Shown piece after piece: positions 37,536 through 45,579 of a stretch of 61,606 nt of DNA. Under the pieces are notes generated by a model. It worked only from the letters and a program-made list of their open reading frames with translations, was not told where the DNA came from and did not search any database. Each line of letters begins with the position of its first letter. Positions within the stretch are counted from its first letter, which is position 1. The stretch covers positions 218,168 to 279,773 of the forward strand of contig NZ_JAAFIX010000004.1 in NCBI RefSeq assembly GCF_013297935.1, in the 5' to 3' direction. A program made the position numbers and the translations under genes. This stretch comes from Rhodoferax sp. GTDB lineage: Bacteria; Pseudomonadota; Gammaproteobacteria; Burkholderiales; Burkholderiaceae_C.

Positions 37536-38399
37536 ATGGCGAGAAAACGTAAGACGAGCCCCTTAGAGGACATGCTTGATTTAGTGTCATTGATGCCGTG
37601 GTGGGCTGGTGTTGCAATTGCCGCAGTTGGCTATGTGGTTTTGCACCGTATGGCCGCGCCGGTTCAGGTAACGGCTGTCCAGCCGGGGCAAGTCGGTAAT
37701 CTCATCACGCAGACGGTCTTCGCAAGCTTTGCTTCAATTGGGCAGTATCTGGTTCCGCTTGTCGGCTTGGTTGGTGCCGCTATGTCATTGGTTCGACGCA
37801 AACAGCGCACGACCTTAGTAGCGGACGTTGCTCAGGCGCAGAGTGCCAATGCGTTGGATGGCATGTCATGGCGTGAGTTTGAAATGTTGGTGGGCGAAGC
37901 GTACAGATTGCAGGGCTACCGTGTTACCGAAACTGGTGGTGGTGGGCCTGACGGCGGCATTGACTTGGCCCTGACCAAGGGCAGTGAGAAATTTCTTGTT
38001 CAGTGCAAGCAGTGGAAAGCCTACAAAGTTGGCGTAGACGTAGTGCGCGAGTTGTATGGCGTGATGGCCGCTAAGGGCGCAACTGGTGGTTTTGTGGTTA
38101 CTTCCGGGCGCTTTACCGATGATGCGAAAGCGTTTGCTGATGGTCGCAATGTTCAGTTAGTGGATGGTCCAAAGCTTTTCGCCATGATCAAGCAGGCGAA
38201 GCAATCGTTAACGGCTGCAGCGCAACAGCCTGCCAGCCGTCCTCAGATGGTAAAACAAGCCGCCTCAAGTGAACCAGCATGCCCGCAGTGTGGTTCTGGC
38301 ATGGTCAAACGTACGGCTCGCAAAGGTGGCAATGCTGGCGGTGAATTCTGGGGCTGCTCAAAATTTCCTACTTGTCGAGGTATTCGGCAACTAGGCTAA
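37536..38399 (+). CDS. membrane-anchored Mrr-like endonuclease with zinc ribbon
   Basis: 287 residues. Two N-terminal membrane segments (about 20-42 and 60-85), a short basic loop (RRKQR), an Mrr_cat nuclease domain (WREFEMLVGEAYRLQGY, GGGPDGGIDL, FLVQCKQW, GGFVVTSG; about 105-215), then a topoisomerase-type C4 zinc ribbon at the C-terminus (CPQCGSGM, GCSKFPTC). It should cut DNA near the membrane. It lies 74 bases after the CD-NTase on the same strand and may be an accessory defence gene. ATG 37536 follows AGGGAGA; TTG 37533 is the alternative. Confidence 0.85.
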   Translation: MARKRKTSPLEDMLDLVSLMPWWAGVAIAAVGYVVLHRMAAPVQVTAVQPGQVGNLITQTVFASFASIGQYLVPLVGLVGAAMSLVRRKQRTTLVADVAQAQSANALDGMSWREFEMLVGEAYRLQGYRVTETGGGGPDGGIDLALTKGSEKFLVQCKQWKAYKVGVDVVRELYGVMAAKGATGGFVVTSGRFTDDAKAFADGRNVQLVDGPKLFAMIKQAKQSLTAAAQQPASRPQMVKQAASSEPACPQCGSGMVKRTARKGGNAGGEFWGCSKFPTCRGIRQLG

Positions 38400-38707
38400 C
38401 TTGAGAAATGTCCACCGCTTGCCTGGTTGTAGATAGCCTGGCAAAATTGAAAATACTTCTTGCTCGAAATGGCGAGGGGTATCGACTGTCGCGCCCTGTG
38501 TCAGTTTAGTTTTTCTTCTAAGTTTTCCCGCTTAATTTTCTTCTTGCAATGCCCTCGGCGCGTGCTAATTCCGCACGTCTTTACGCCTGAGAGCGCGACG
38601 AAATTTAATTCGTCGTTCAACCCATCGAATGTAGTGCTTCCGTTTCCAAAGCAATAGCTTCGGAGTATGGTTTTGCACGTCTTTTTACCCCTCCAGAAAG
38701 GCAAAAA
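38400..38707. other. intergenic stretch before second recombinase
   Basis: 308 bases with no gene. It holds a palindrome CGACGAA/TTCGTCG (38596-38602, 38609-38615) and an imperfect direct repeat beginning GCACGTCTTT (38573-38587, 38675-38691), the second copy ending 16 bases before the recombinase ATG. These could be binding or attachment sequences of that recombinase, or its operator. Confidence 0.4.
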
Positions 38708-39706
38708 ATGTCCAAATTCCCTGACCAAAATACAGCCGCTTTGAGCGATGCCAAGACCAGCAAGCCACACACAAACAGACAAGCTCCAAAGAAGCCGCCA
38801 AAGGTCGTTTCCGGCGATTTTTCGGCCATTGCAGATGGCTACATTCAAGCTGCAACCGCTGAATCCACACGCCGAAACTTTGACAGTGACATGCGCCACC
38901 TGGCTATCAATGAAATTTTTGCAGAAAGCCCTCCCGCTGCTGTTCTTGAATATCTGGCGAAATATGCTGGGAACCACAAAGTTGGCACGCTGGAACGGCG
39001 CATGGTTTCGCTGCACAAGGCCGCGATGCGGAAAAACCTGCCATCTCCCGTTAAATCTTTACTCGTGCAGCAAGCTTTGGCAGGTATCCGGCGAACACAT
39101 GGCGTTCGCCCCCGACGTGTAACCCCCGTTGTTAAAAGCACTTTGATTGAAATGATGATCGTGGGAGAGCAGAGCCAGAAAAAAATAGCTTTTGCCCGCG
39201 ACAAAGCAGTCCTCATGCTTTCTTTTTGTGGTGCGTTGAGACGCAGCGAAGCGTGTGCGCTTGAGGTAGCTGACTTGACGTTTTTGGATGGGGGAATGGA
39301 TGTGCTGGTCCGTCGCAGTAAGACTGATGGCGAGGGTCATGGACAGACGATTTTTGTGCCGAAGGCGAACGGCTCACGGTGTGCAGTTGCCGCAGTTCAA
39401 GAGTGGCTTGCTTTGGCGCAGATTGTTGAGGGTTCAGTGTTTCGGGCAGTGTCACGCAGCGACCGTGTACTACCGGGTAAGTTATCACCGCAGAGCGTGG
39501 CGTTGATTGTCAAACGAGCGGCTGCACGCATAGGGGCAAACGCTAATGATTTCAGTGGACACTCGCTTAGGGCTGGCTTTTGTACTGAAGGGTCAATCGC
39601 TGGCCTTGCAAACTGGCAGATAAGGGCGGTGACTCGTCATGTCAATGATGTGCACCTTGCGACTTATGTCAGACCACTCTCAAACAAGACGCCTAGCCTA
39701 CTGTGA
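38708..39706 (+). CDS. tyrosine recombinase (second, internal)
   Basis: 332 residues. The catalytic set is visible: Arg in CGALRRSEACALEV, His-x-x-Arg in GHSLRAGF, His/Arg in VTRHVNDV, and the Tyr in HLATYVRP near the C-terminus. An N-terminal SAM-like helical domain covers about 30-125. It closes the rightward defence operon region and is not at an island end, so it may mark an older element nested in the island or act on cargo rearrangement. Confidence 0.88.
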   Translation: MSKFPDQNTAALSDAKTSKPHTNRQAPKKPPKVVSGDFSAIADGYIQAATAESTRRNFDSDMRHLAINEIFAESPPAAVLEYLAKYAGNHKVGTLERRMVSLHKAAMRKNLPSPVKSLLVQQALAGIRRTHGVRPRRVTPVVKSTLIEMMIVGEQSQKKIAFARDKAVLMLSFCGALRRSEACALEVADLTFLDGGMDVLVRRSKTDGEGHGQTIFVPKANGSRCAVAAVQEWLALAQIVEGSVFRAVSRSDRVLPGKLSPQSVALIVKRAAARIGANANDFSGHSLRAGFCTEGSIAGLANWQIRAVTRHVNDVHLATYVRPLSNKTPSLL

Positions 39707-39753
39707 AATTTGGTACTGCGGACTTTCTGATGCGAATCGGCAGCAAACCTGAA

Positions 39754-40509
39754 TCAGGAAAACGTGATCTTTAGTTTTCCAGAAGGCACTTCGCTATCGT
39801 TGAAGGTTACCTCTGTCATGAGATGCAAGTCTCTGGTGTACGGCTCACCTGGCTCAATTAGCTGGCTCAAATCAGCCTCGGCCAGCGCAGTGAAATCCGC
39901 TGTGGAAACCATCAAACCGCTGAGTTCTAACGACTCGCCACCTGCGGTTAGAGTTATCGCGTCCACGGGCATCAAAAAACTGCGCCCGCCGATATCGACC
40001 ATCTCATGTTCGCCCGGCCTGAATGACCCAGCAACCAATGTGTGAAGTCTGGCTTTTGTAGGGGGATGGTCAGTAACTACGGCCCAGCTAAGCGAGCCCC
40101 ATACCGGCTGCTTCGTTCTGACCATGTTGTCAATTCGACCATCTAGGTGTTGTACGTTGTTTCGCATACCTTTGACCGGATACAAGCTCTGGACAAAGCC
40201 TCGGCAGTATTCATTTCCAGCAATCAATGGTGCTGATATACAAAGTGCTCTCAAACGGTTGAGAGAGTCGATAACCAGCCAAGCATCAGCGACAGCATGG
40301 ACATACTCTTGAATGTCATCGTCCTCATCAATCCTCTTCGATATGCTCCAAAGCGTTTCCCTCAGTCGCCGGTATGCCATGTCAGCGATTTCAATGGAAT
40401 AGACGATTCCATCAAAGTAGGCCCGCTGCCTGACGTTAAATGATGCGGGTATTCTTCTAAGCGGCGAGTTCGGTTGAACAATTGCAGGACGGTGGTTTAT
40501 GTGTTCCAT
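39754..40509 (-). CDS. hypothetical protein with RNxxxH (HEPN-like) motif
   Basis: 251 residues, no recognised family. The N-terminal half is helical and contains RNNVQH (about residue 115), which fits the RNxxxH active-site motif of HEPN ribonucleases. The C-terminal half looks beta-rich (RSFLMPVDAITL, SLELSGLMV, EVTFNDSEV). The motif alone is weak evidence, so RNase activity is only a suggestion. It is convergent with the recombinase and followed upstream by another leftward gene. Confidence 0.5.
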   Translation of the reverse strand: MEHINHRPAIVQPNSPLRRIPASFNVRQRAYFDGIVYSIEIADMAYRRLRETLWSISKRIDEDDDIQEYVHAVADAWLVIDSLNRLRALCISAPLIAGNEYCRGFVQSLYPVKGMRNNVQHLDGRIDNMVRTKQPVWGSLSWAVVTDHPPTKARLHTLVAGSFRPGEHEMVDIGGRSFLMPVDAITLTAGGESLELSGLMVSTADFTALAEADLSQLIEPGEPYTRDLHLMTEVTFNDSEVPSGKLKITFS

Positions 40510-40581
40510 TTATGTCTTTCGAGACAGTCGCAGAAATGGTGACAGGTTCCATCAATTCAGGGGGAACTTGTCACCACACAT

Positions 40582-41907
40582 CTAAGCTCCCCAAGTCTGC
40601 ATTGACTTGATTGCTCCATCGACTTTGTTCAAGACAGAGCGCAGAGGTTTACTGTCTGGGTAATGCGCAGCCAAAATTCTCTTCACTTCTTCCAAGCTGT
40701 GGGCATGTTTCAGTCGGTCATTTTCCGAAAGTGAGCGTTCATAGGTGTTGCGAGACTCGTGATAGTAGAGGTCAAAGAACACTTCGCTGGGTAGCTCTGC
40801 GCGGTTGTATTCACGCATAGTCCATTCATCAAGCTCGCTGCGAATTCCGTCGACTCGGTTGTAAACACCCTTGCGGTGATAGCTGGCAACCAGCACTGAC
40901 TTCAAGAGTTCGCCTACCTTGGCATGCATCTCCACTGGCATCGTGCCGTTGGGCCTCCGCTGTGCACCAACAAAAGTCTGAACATAGCCAACAGTATTGC
41001 GCTTGCCCGTTGTCGGTTTGCGGGGCTTCTGAGGTGGCAATTTGATTGCTTTCGCATGCTCGATAGTGCCAGGACTGACAAAGTACGGCAGGGAAGGTGC
41101 AGACTCCCCATTCCAATTTGCCTCGACTATCGGAGCAGGCAGCCGCTCAAGTGCAGCGACCACAGGTGCCAGTGGAATTCCCTTCTGTGAATCCGCGATA
41201 AGGTAGAGGCGGGTGCCACCATCGGGAAAGTACATTCCGGGCCATGATGGCTTCATGATTGTGAAACCATGGCTCATTGCCCAAGCCTCCCGCTCTTTCA
41301 TCGCCCGTTCGACTGCTTCCTCATAGGGCTCGTCAACGTACAGATACCGTTTCGTTTCCGGGTCGTACCAAACACTCTCATGATCGTGAGCAGGCACGGC
41401 ATTGCTGGAGCGTCCACCCGGATAGGCTCGGCTGTGGCTTTTTGAAGGCCGTAGCTTTGTCGCATCCATAAACTGTAGAGCGCGCGCCGCCGCGCAGGCG
41501 TAATACCTTGCACGTGACTGCGAGTCAGCAAGTTCTGGTTTAGCTAGATGATCTGGCCCCTCACGGCGAAAGTTCGCTATCGCCCGGTGGTTCTGAAAAT
41601 GGACTGGCTGGACCAAATCACTCCACAAAGTGGAGAGGTGAAGCTCTAGCGTTTCGCGTCCTCGGATGTCAGTCTTTTTGTCGCGCCAGTACACAGTAAG
41701 AAAGACGCGATGGAGGTTGCGCAACTTGTGTGTTTTGGGCTGGTCAAATTGCAGCTTGTTGCGCGCATGACGGAAATTCTCAAACCCAGCCAATCGAGCA
41801 CTTTCATCAAGGGCCACTGCGTGCTGAATTGCACGTTCGGTTTTGATTGACTTGGCTAGGCGCTTAATGCCGTCCAAAGTTGACGGACGAATGTTCTCAC
41901 TCGACAT
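40582..41907 (-). CDS. conserved mobile-element protein (possibly DUF5623)
   Basis: 441 residues. The start (IRPSTLDGIKRLAKSIKTER and AVALDESARLAGFENFRHAR) and the general layout recall DUF5623 proteins of integrative elements, a memory-based match. No catalytic motif can be named. A GIxxLAK-type N-terminal helix and a basic Pro-rich linker (KPRKPTTGKR, about 300) are visible. It shares strand with the HEPN-like candidate, 72 bases upstream of it. Confidence 0.55.
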   Translation of the reverse strand: MSSENIRPSTLDGIKRLAKSIKTERAIQHAVALDESARLAGFENFRHARNKLQFDQPKTHKLRNLHRVFLTVYWRDKKTDIRGRETLELHLSTLWSDLVQPVHFQNHRAIANFRREGPDHLAKPELADSQSRARYYACAAARALQFMDATKLRPSKSHSRAYPGGRSSNAVPAHDHESVWYDPETKRYLYVDEPYEEAVERAMKEREAWAMSHGFTIMKPSWPGMYFPDGGTRLYLIADSQKGIPLAPVVAALERLPAPIVEANWNGESAPSLPYFVSPGTIEHAKAIKLPPQKPRKPTTGKRNTVGYVQTFVGAQRRPNGTMPVEMHAKVGELLKSVLVASYHRKGVYNRVDGIRSELDEWTMREYNRAELPSEVFFDLYYHESRNTYERSLSENDRLKHAHSLEEVKRILAAHYPDSKPLRSVLNKVDGAIKSMQTWGA

Positions 41908-42116
41908 AACAGTTCTCCTGGCCCACGCAAAACGTCACCCGTCTGCCGCTTCTCGGACCTGAACATGAAATGAAGAGGTGGGAAGTGGATGTCGGCAGTG
42001 CTGTCAACAGCTTTTCTTTGACGGGTGGATGGCTTCTGCCCAAAGCCGGTTCCATTATGGCAGGGTATGAAAATTAATATCGCTGTTCTAATGTCAGTAA
42101 ACAGGGGAGACCGACA

Positions 42117-42926
42117 GTGATTGCATTTTTGATTGACGCCGACAATTTCTCATCACCGGCATGGATAGATGAGGCATTCCAGACGCTTGAGCGAACAGAG
42201 GGCTCAATTTCAATTCGACGCGCCTATGGCAGTGCTGAAAACTTGAAAGGGTTGGCAGATACGTTGCGCACTTGGGCTGTTCGTCTGTTCGTCAATCTGC
42301 CTCTCCCCAAAAACACCACTGATATGTCGCTGGGTGTGGACGCTATGGAGTTGGCCTGCATGACTCCAAGACCAAAGCTTATGGTTATCGGTTCGGGTGA
42401 TCTTGACTTTGTGCCGCTGGTTGTGCGACTTCGGGAGCGGGGTATCAAGGTCGTTTGCGTTACCGAACGGAGCAAGATGGCGCAGGATGCTGTGCCAGCC
42501 TACGATCAAGTGATCTATGTGGGTGGCGATCAAGTTGACGGGCCCAAAGTCGTAGAACCCAAGCCAATAGCGACCGCACCAGTACGTGCCGTCACAAAGA
42601 AGGCAGCAACAAAATTGCCTGTCGTTAAGACTGCAAGTCCCAAACCAGCAGCGGCAAAAAAAGCGGTGGCAAAGAAGGTCCCTGCCAAGAAGTCCACAGG
42701 CGCGGCAAGCGATGCCGTCACAGTTCCAAGAATCCTAGCGGCGGTGCCAAATTTGAAGGCTGGGCAATGGCAACCATTGGGTGATGTGGCTAAGGTCTTG
42801 CATGACGAAAAGTTACTTGCAAAGAGTGCGACCTCCACGAAGCTGTTCAAGAAGTTCCCTCACCATTTCGAGTTGATGCCAGCAGGTAAGCCCAATCAAG
42901 TCCGCTTCATCTTGCCGCCGCAATAG
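42117..42926 (+). CDS. NYN-domain (PIN-like) protein with possible OST-HTH/LOTUS domain
   Basis: 269 residues, GTG start with AGGGGAG upstream. The NYN nuclease-fold domain (about 1-135) shows FLIDADN at the start, the conserved VDAMELACM, and GSGDLDFVPLV near 100, placing the acidic residues as in LabA/NYN proteins. A Lys/Ala/Pro-rich linker (about 145-200) leads to a C-terminal domain (VPRILAAVPNLKAGQWQPLG to FKKFPHHFELM) resembling an OST-HTH RNA-binding domain. A role as RNase is inference. It stands alone on this strand between leftward genes. Confidence 0.75.
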   Translation: MIAFLIDADNFSSPAWIDEAFQTLERTEGSISIRRAYGSAENLKGLADTLRTWAVRLFVNLPLPKNTTDMSLGVDAMELACMTPRPKLMVIGSGDLDFVPLVVRLRERGIKVVCVTERSKMAQDAVPAYDQVIYVGGDQVDGPKVVEPKPIATAPVRAVTKKAATKLPVVKTASPKPAAAKKAVAKKVPAKKSTGAASDAVTVPRILAAVPNLKAGQWQPLGDVAKVLHDEKLLAKSATSTKLFKKFPHHFELMPAGKPNQVRFILPPQ

Positions 42927-43235
42927 GAATGCTACGGGGCACACTGGGGACTATGCTGATGTGGGTCTTGATTTATGTCCAGTTGGTGGAAGCTGATAGG
43001 GCACGTTCAGTGTGTATCGGTAACAGTAGCATCAGTTACATGCTTGAAACAAGCATGCGCCGTCCATCACTTACCGACCGAATTTGAGTCCGGTGGCACC
43101 GCTGCTGAACTTGGCTGGTTGGCGATGGTGGCCAGAACCGGCTTAAAACGACGTTTGAGCGACTTTTCTGGTATCGGATGCAGCCACCGCTGGCTGTGAC
43201 TAAAAAGACCGCCAAAACGCCGATTTGACCAACTG
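42927..43235. other. intergenic stretch downstream of rep-like gene
   Basis: 309 bases between two convergent genes. Short frames without ribosome sites only. No strong terminator was recognised, and no clear function is seen. Confidence 0.35.
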
Positions 43236-44573
43236 TCAGCGCTTGTCCAGCACCGACAAAAAGAGCCATGCCGGTGACTGTCGTAAGACATCAAGCAAGC
43301 TGGCATTGAAGTCTTCTGGTCGCCACCAGTCGGCAACCATATGGCGCAGGGTCTTTTCATGGCCTGCGATCAGCGAGATAGTTGCCTGCTTGTCAGCGGC
43401 ATTGGCAAGTGACCAACTTCGTGCACCGTTGAACCCACGCAGGCGAACACAATCAATGTAGTGAACGAACTCGGGTGACATTCGGATGCCAGGACGCGGT
43501 TTGACCTCCCAAACTTTGTAGCCGCCGAAAATATCGGTTTGCTTGCTCAACTCCGCAATACCTATAGGCTGCTTAAATAGTCGGCGGCTTTCAATGCGCA
43601 GACCCTGTACGGTGGCATCAAAAGCTATTTCTGCATCCTCACGCAAGGAGCGGCGGCGACTGGTGACTTCACCCACATTCGCCTTGTAGTTATCGCTTGC
43701 GACTTGATCGTAGGCTACACCGTGATGCTGGGATTCGACTCCGCCCATGTAAATCGACTTGATGGTGCCGCCGTTAGCCGTCGTCAAACCAAACCGTGTT
43801 CCAACTTTTACGCCATCAAGATCAATGATCAGGTCGTCAATGAGGTGGTCAAAATCGGCGCAAATGTCAACACGGTGGAACAACATGGCACTTGCAATGG
43901 CCTGAGCATTCAAACCAAACAACTTGCGAAATGTTTTTCTCATCATGCGCGCATCGTCCAAGTTCATATGACTGGGATTTGGGTTGAACACTAGCTGCAT
44001 CTGTGCTTTGATGTTTGCTTTGTTCGGGGTCATCATGAACATCGCGTAGGCCCCGCTTTCAAACGGCAGCTTGAACACGTTTTTGTAATGCCGTTGTTTG
44101 CTGGTGCTCTTGACCAGCTCCTTCTCCCGCACCATTTCCAAAGCACGCTGCACCGCCCCTTCGAGTTCATGCGAACTTACATAGGCGTTGAGTTCGATCT
44201 TGTCGCAACTCATCTGCGTGGGCTTGGTGGTGCCCATGATCTGCTGGTCAGGCTTGCGCTGCTGTGTGCTGTTGGTCGATGGCTTGGCTGCTACCGCTTT
44301 AGTAAGGCGCTGTGCCTTGTTGGCGCGTTGTCCATCTTGGTTCAGCACATGCAGCGACTTGCCTGTACTGGTTGGTGTAATGACCTTAATGCTCTTGGGT
44401 GTGATGGTGCCATCGTGCTTTGAGCTACTGGTCTTGCTGACTGGTTCATCAGGTTCATTCAAATCACTAAGGTAATCATCAATACCAAAGTTACTACTGT
44501 TGATAGTCTTACCACTACGTATAGTGTTCTTATTGGTGTGTTTCTGCGAGGTCTTCATCATCATGTTTTCCAT
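43236..44573 (-). CDS. rolling-circle replication initiator-like protein (Rep_trans/MobT type)
   Basis: 445 residues. The first 110 are low-complexity and polar. The rest has the order of features seen in Rep_trans-type initiators: LFHRVDICADFDH (about 240), TIKSIYMGGVESQHHGVAYDQ, then GLRIESRRL. The active Tyr cannot be assigned with confidence. Proteins of this fold start plasmid replication or, as MobT, act as relaxases for mobilising elements. Palindromes just upstream (44582-44734) could be its origin. The start is uncertain among several Met codons; 44573 is used. Confidence 0.5.
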   Translation of the reverse strand: MENMMMKTSQKHTNKNTIRSGKTINSSNFGIDDYLSDLNEPDEPVSKTSSSKHDGTITPKSIKVITPTSTGKSLHVLNQDGQRANKAQRLTKAVAAKPSTNSTQQRKPDQQIMGTTKPTQMSCDKIELNAYVSSHELEGAVQRALEMVREKELVKSTSKQRHYKNVFKLPFESGAYAMFMMTPNKANIKAQMQLVFNPNPSHMNLDDARMMRKTFRKLFGLNAQAIASAMLFHRVDICADFDHLIDDLIIDLDGVKVGTRFGLTTANGGTIKSIYMGGVESQHHGVAYDQVASDNYKANVGEVTSRRRSLREDAEIAFDATVQGLRIESRRLFKQPIGIAELSKQTDIFGGYKVWEVKPRPGIRMSPEFVHYIDCVRLRGFNGARSWSLANAADKQATISLIAGHEKTLRHMVADWWRPEDFNASLLDVLRQSPAWLFLSVLDKR

Positions 44574-44581
44574 TGAATAGG

Positions 44582-44734
44582 GCAGTTGATGCGCTCAATA
44601 CCATTGGGGAAGGCATCAACTGCACGAAGTTGCTTGTCATGTGTTTTTGGCGTAACCGGCGTTGACGCTTTTGACATGCCAACAGTCATTTACAGCGTGA
44701 CGTTCACGAAAACCGCTTTGACGTAGTGTCAAAG
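44582..44734. other. palindrome cluster upstream of rep-like gene (candidate origin)
   Basis: Three perfect inverted repeats lie in the 211-base gap: 11-bp arms GCAGTTGATGC/GCATCAACTGC (44582-44592, 44613-44623, 20-base loop), CGTGA/TCACG (44696-44708), and CTTTGAC/GTCAAAG (44716-44734). Similar ACCGGCGTTGACGC and ACCGGCGTTGGCAC words flank the latter two. This is typical of an origin of replication or transfer, and could also be operators. Confidence 0.5.
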
Positions 44735-44784
44735 GCACTGTTTTGCAGTCACTCGGCGCGATGGGCAGACCGGCGTTGGCACTT

Positions 44785-45219
44785 TTAACCAAGTAGCTGT
44801 CGGGCAAGGCTTGGTTTAAGTCGCTCTACCTCGCGGCATATCTCACAGTTGCAGCACAGTTCTGCTTCTTCATTGTCTCCAAAGACTCGGTTGAAGATGG
44901 CGCGGTCTTTCGCAGCTTTTTTGTAGCGAGCTGGGACATAGCAAGTGAGTACCCCCTCCATAAAGAACTCCTGGCCTGTCGAACGATCAATTCCAAAAAT
45001 GCGGTGCGTGACCTTTGTCTTTTGTGAGAAGCCAGGCGTTGTTCTGACCTTCTTCGCAGACGGAGTGCCAAAGTCATTCCATTTGACTTCATAGAGATTC
45101 CCGCTGGTTAGTACCCTGCTGAGCCCGCTCTTTATGCGTTCTTGCCCGTCTTTGTGTGGCCCGAGAAAGGAAGCTCCACAGATGGTCACGGTACCTGGGG
45201 CTGAAAATGCTAGGTTCAT
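44785..45219 (-). CDS. hypothetical protein with C-terminal cysteine cluster
   Basis: 144 residues, family not recognised. The N-terminal two thirds look beta-rich (TVTICGASFLGPH, NLYEVKWNDFG), and the C-terminus has CCNCEIC (four Cys in seven residues), a possible metal site. It lies between the rep-like gene and the 315-residue gene on the same strand, so it belongs to the replication/maintenance module. Confidence 0.5.
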   Translation of the reverse strand: MNLAFSAPGTVTICGASFLGPHKDGQERIKSGLSRVLTSGNLYEVKWNDFGTPSAKKVRTTPGFSQKTKVTHRIFGIDRSTGQEFFMEGVLTCYVPARYKKAAKDRAIFNRVFGDNEEAELCCNCEICREVERLKPSLARQLLG

Positions 45220-45248
45220 AATTTACTTTCGATTTGGTCTGGGTTGAA

Positions 45249-45333
45249 GCGTTGAGACAACGCTACGCCCAGGCTGATGTAAAACATCAGCGATTGGTTT
45301 AGCTAAAGGGTGTTTTGACCTACTCGAAGGTCA
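45249..45333. promoter_or_regulatory. three adjacent inverted repeats upstream of the 144-residue gene
   Basis: GCGTTG-AGA-CAACGC (45249-45263), GCTGATGT-AAA-ACATCAGC (45273-45291) and TGACCT-ACTCGA-AGGTCA (45316-45333). All arms are perfect. They may be operators, a structured leader or part of an origin; no T-run marks them as terminators. Confidence 0.5.
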
Positions 45334-45348
45334 CCCGAGTCCTGATCG

Positions 45349-45579
45349 TCAAGCCAGAGTGCTGGCGCTTAAATCAGGGGCTGATCGACTGCGACTTTGC
45401 AGTTGGGTTTTCGATCGAGTTGGACATCTACCAAGAGCATCGACCTTCTGGAATAAATTCCGTTTGAGGTTGAAGTCTTCGAGTTGTCCGGTATTGGGAG
45501 TGGTTGCGCTGGTTGCGTTGATTAAGTACTGGTCCTCTAATTCATGCAACTTCTGCAACATGCTGCGGTACTGAGGCAT
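45349..45579 (-). CDS. possible small gene overlapping the 315-residue gene
   Basis: A 76-residue frame from ATG 45579 (or 70 from ATG 45561) overlapping the end of the preceding leftward gene. The sequence is polar (LQKLHELEDQYLI, then a basic Ser/Arg-rich tail). It may be read by translational coupling and occupies a gap that is otherwise empty. No family is recognised and it may not be real. Confidence 0.25.
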   Translation of the reverse strand: MPQYRSMLQKLHELEDQYLINATSATTPNTGQLEDFNLKRNLFQKVDALGRCPTRSKTQLQSRSRSAPDLSASTLA

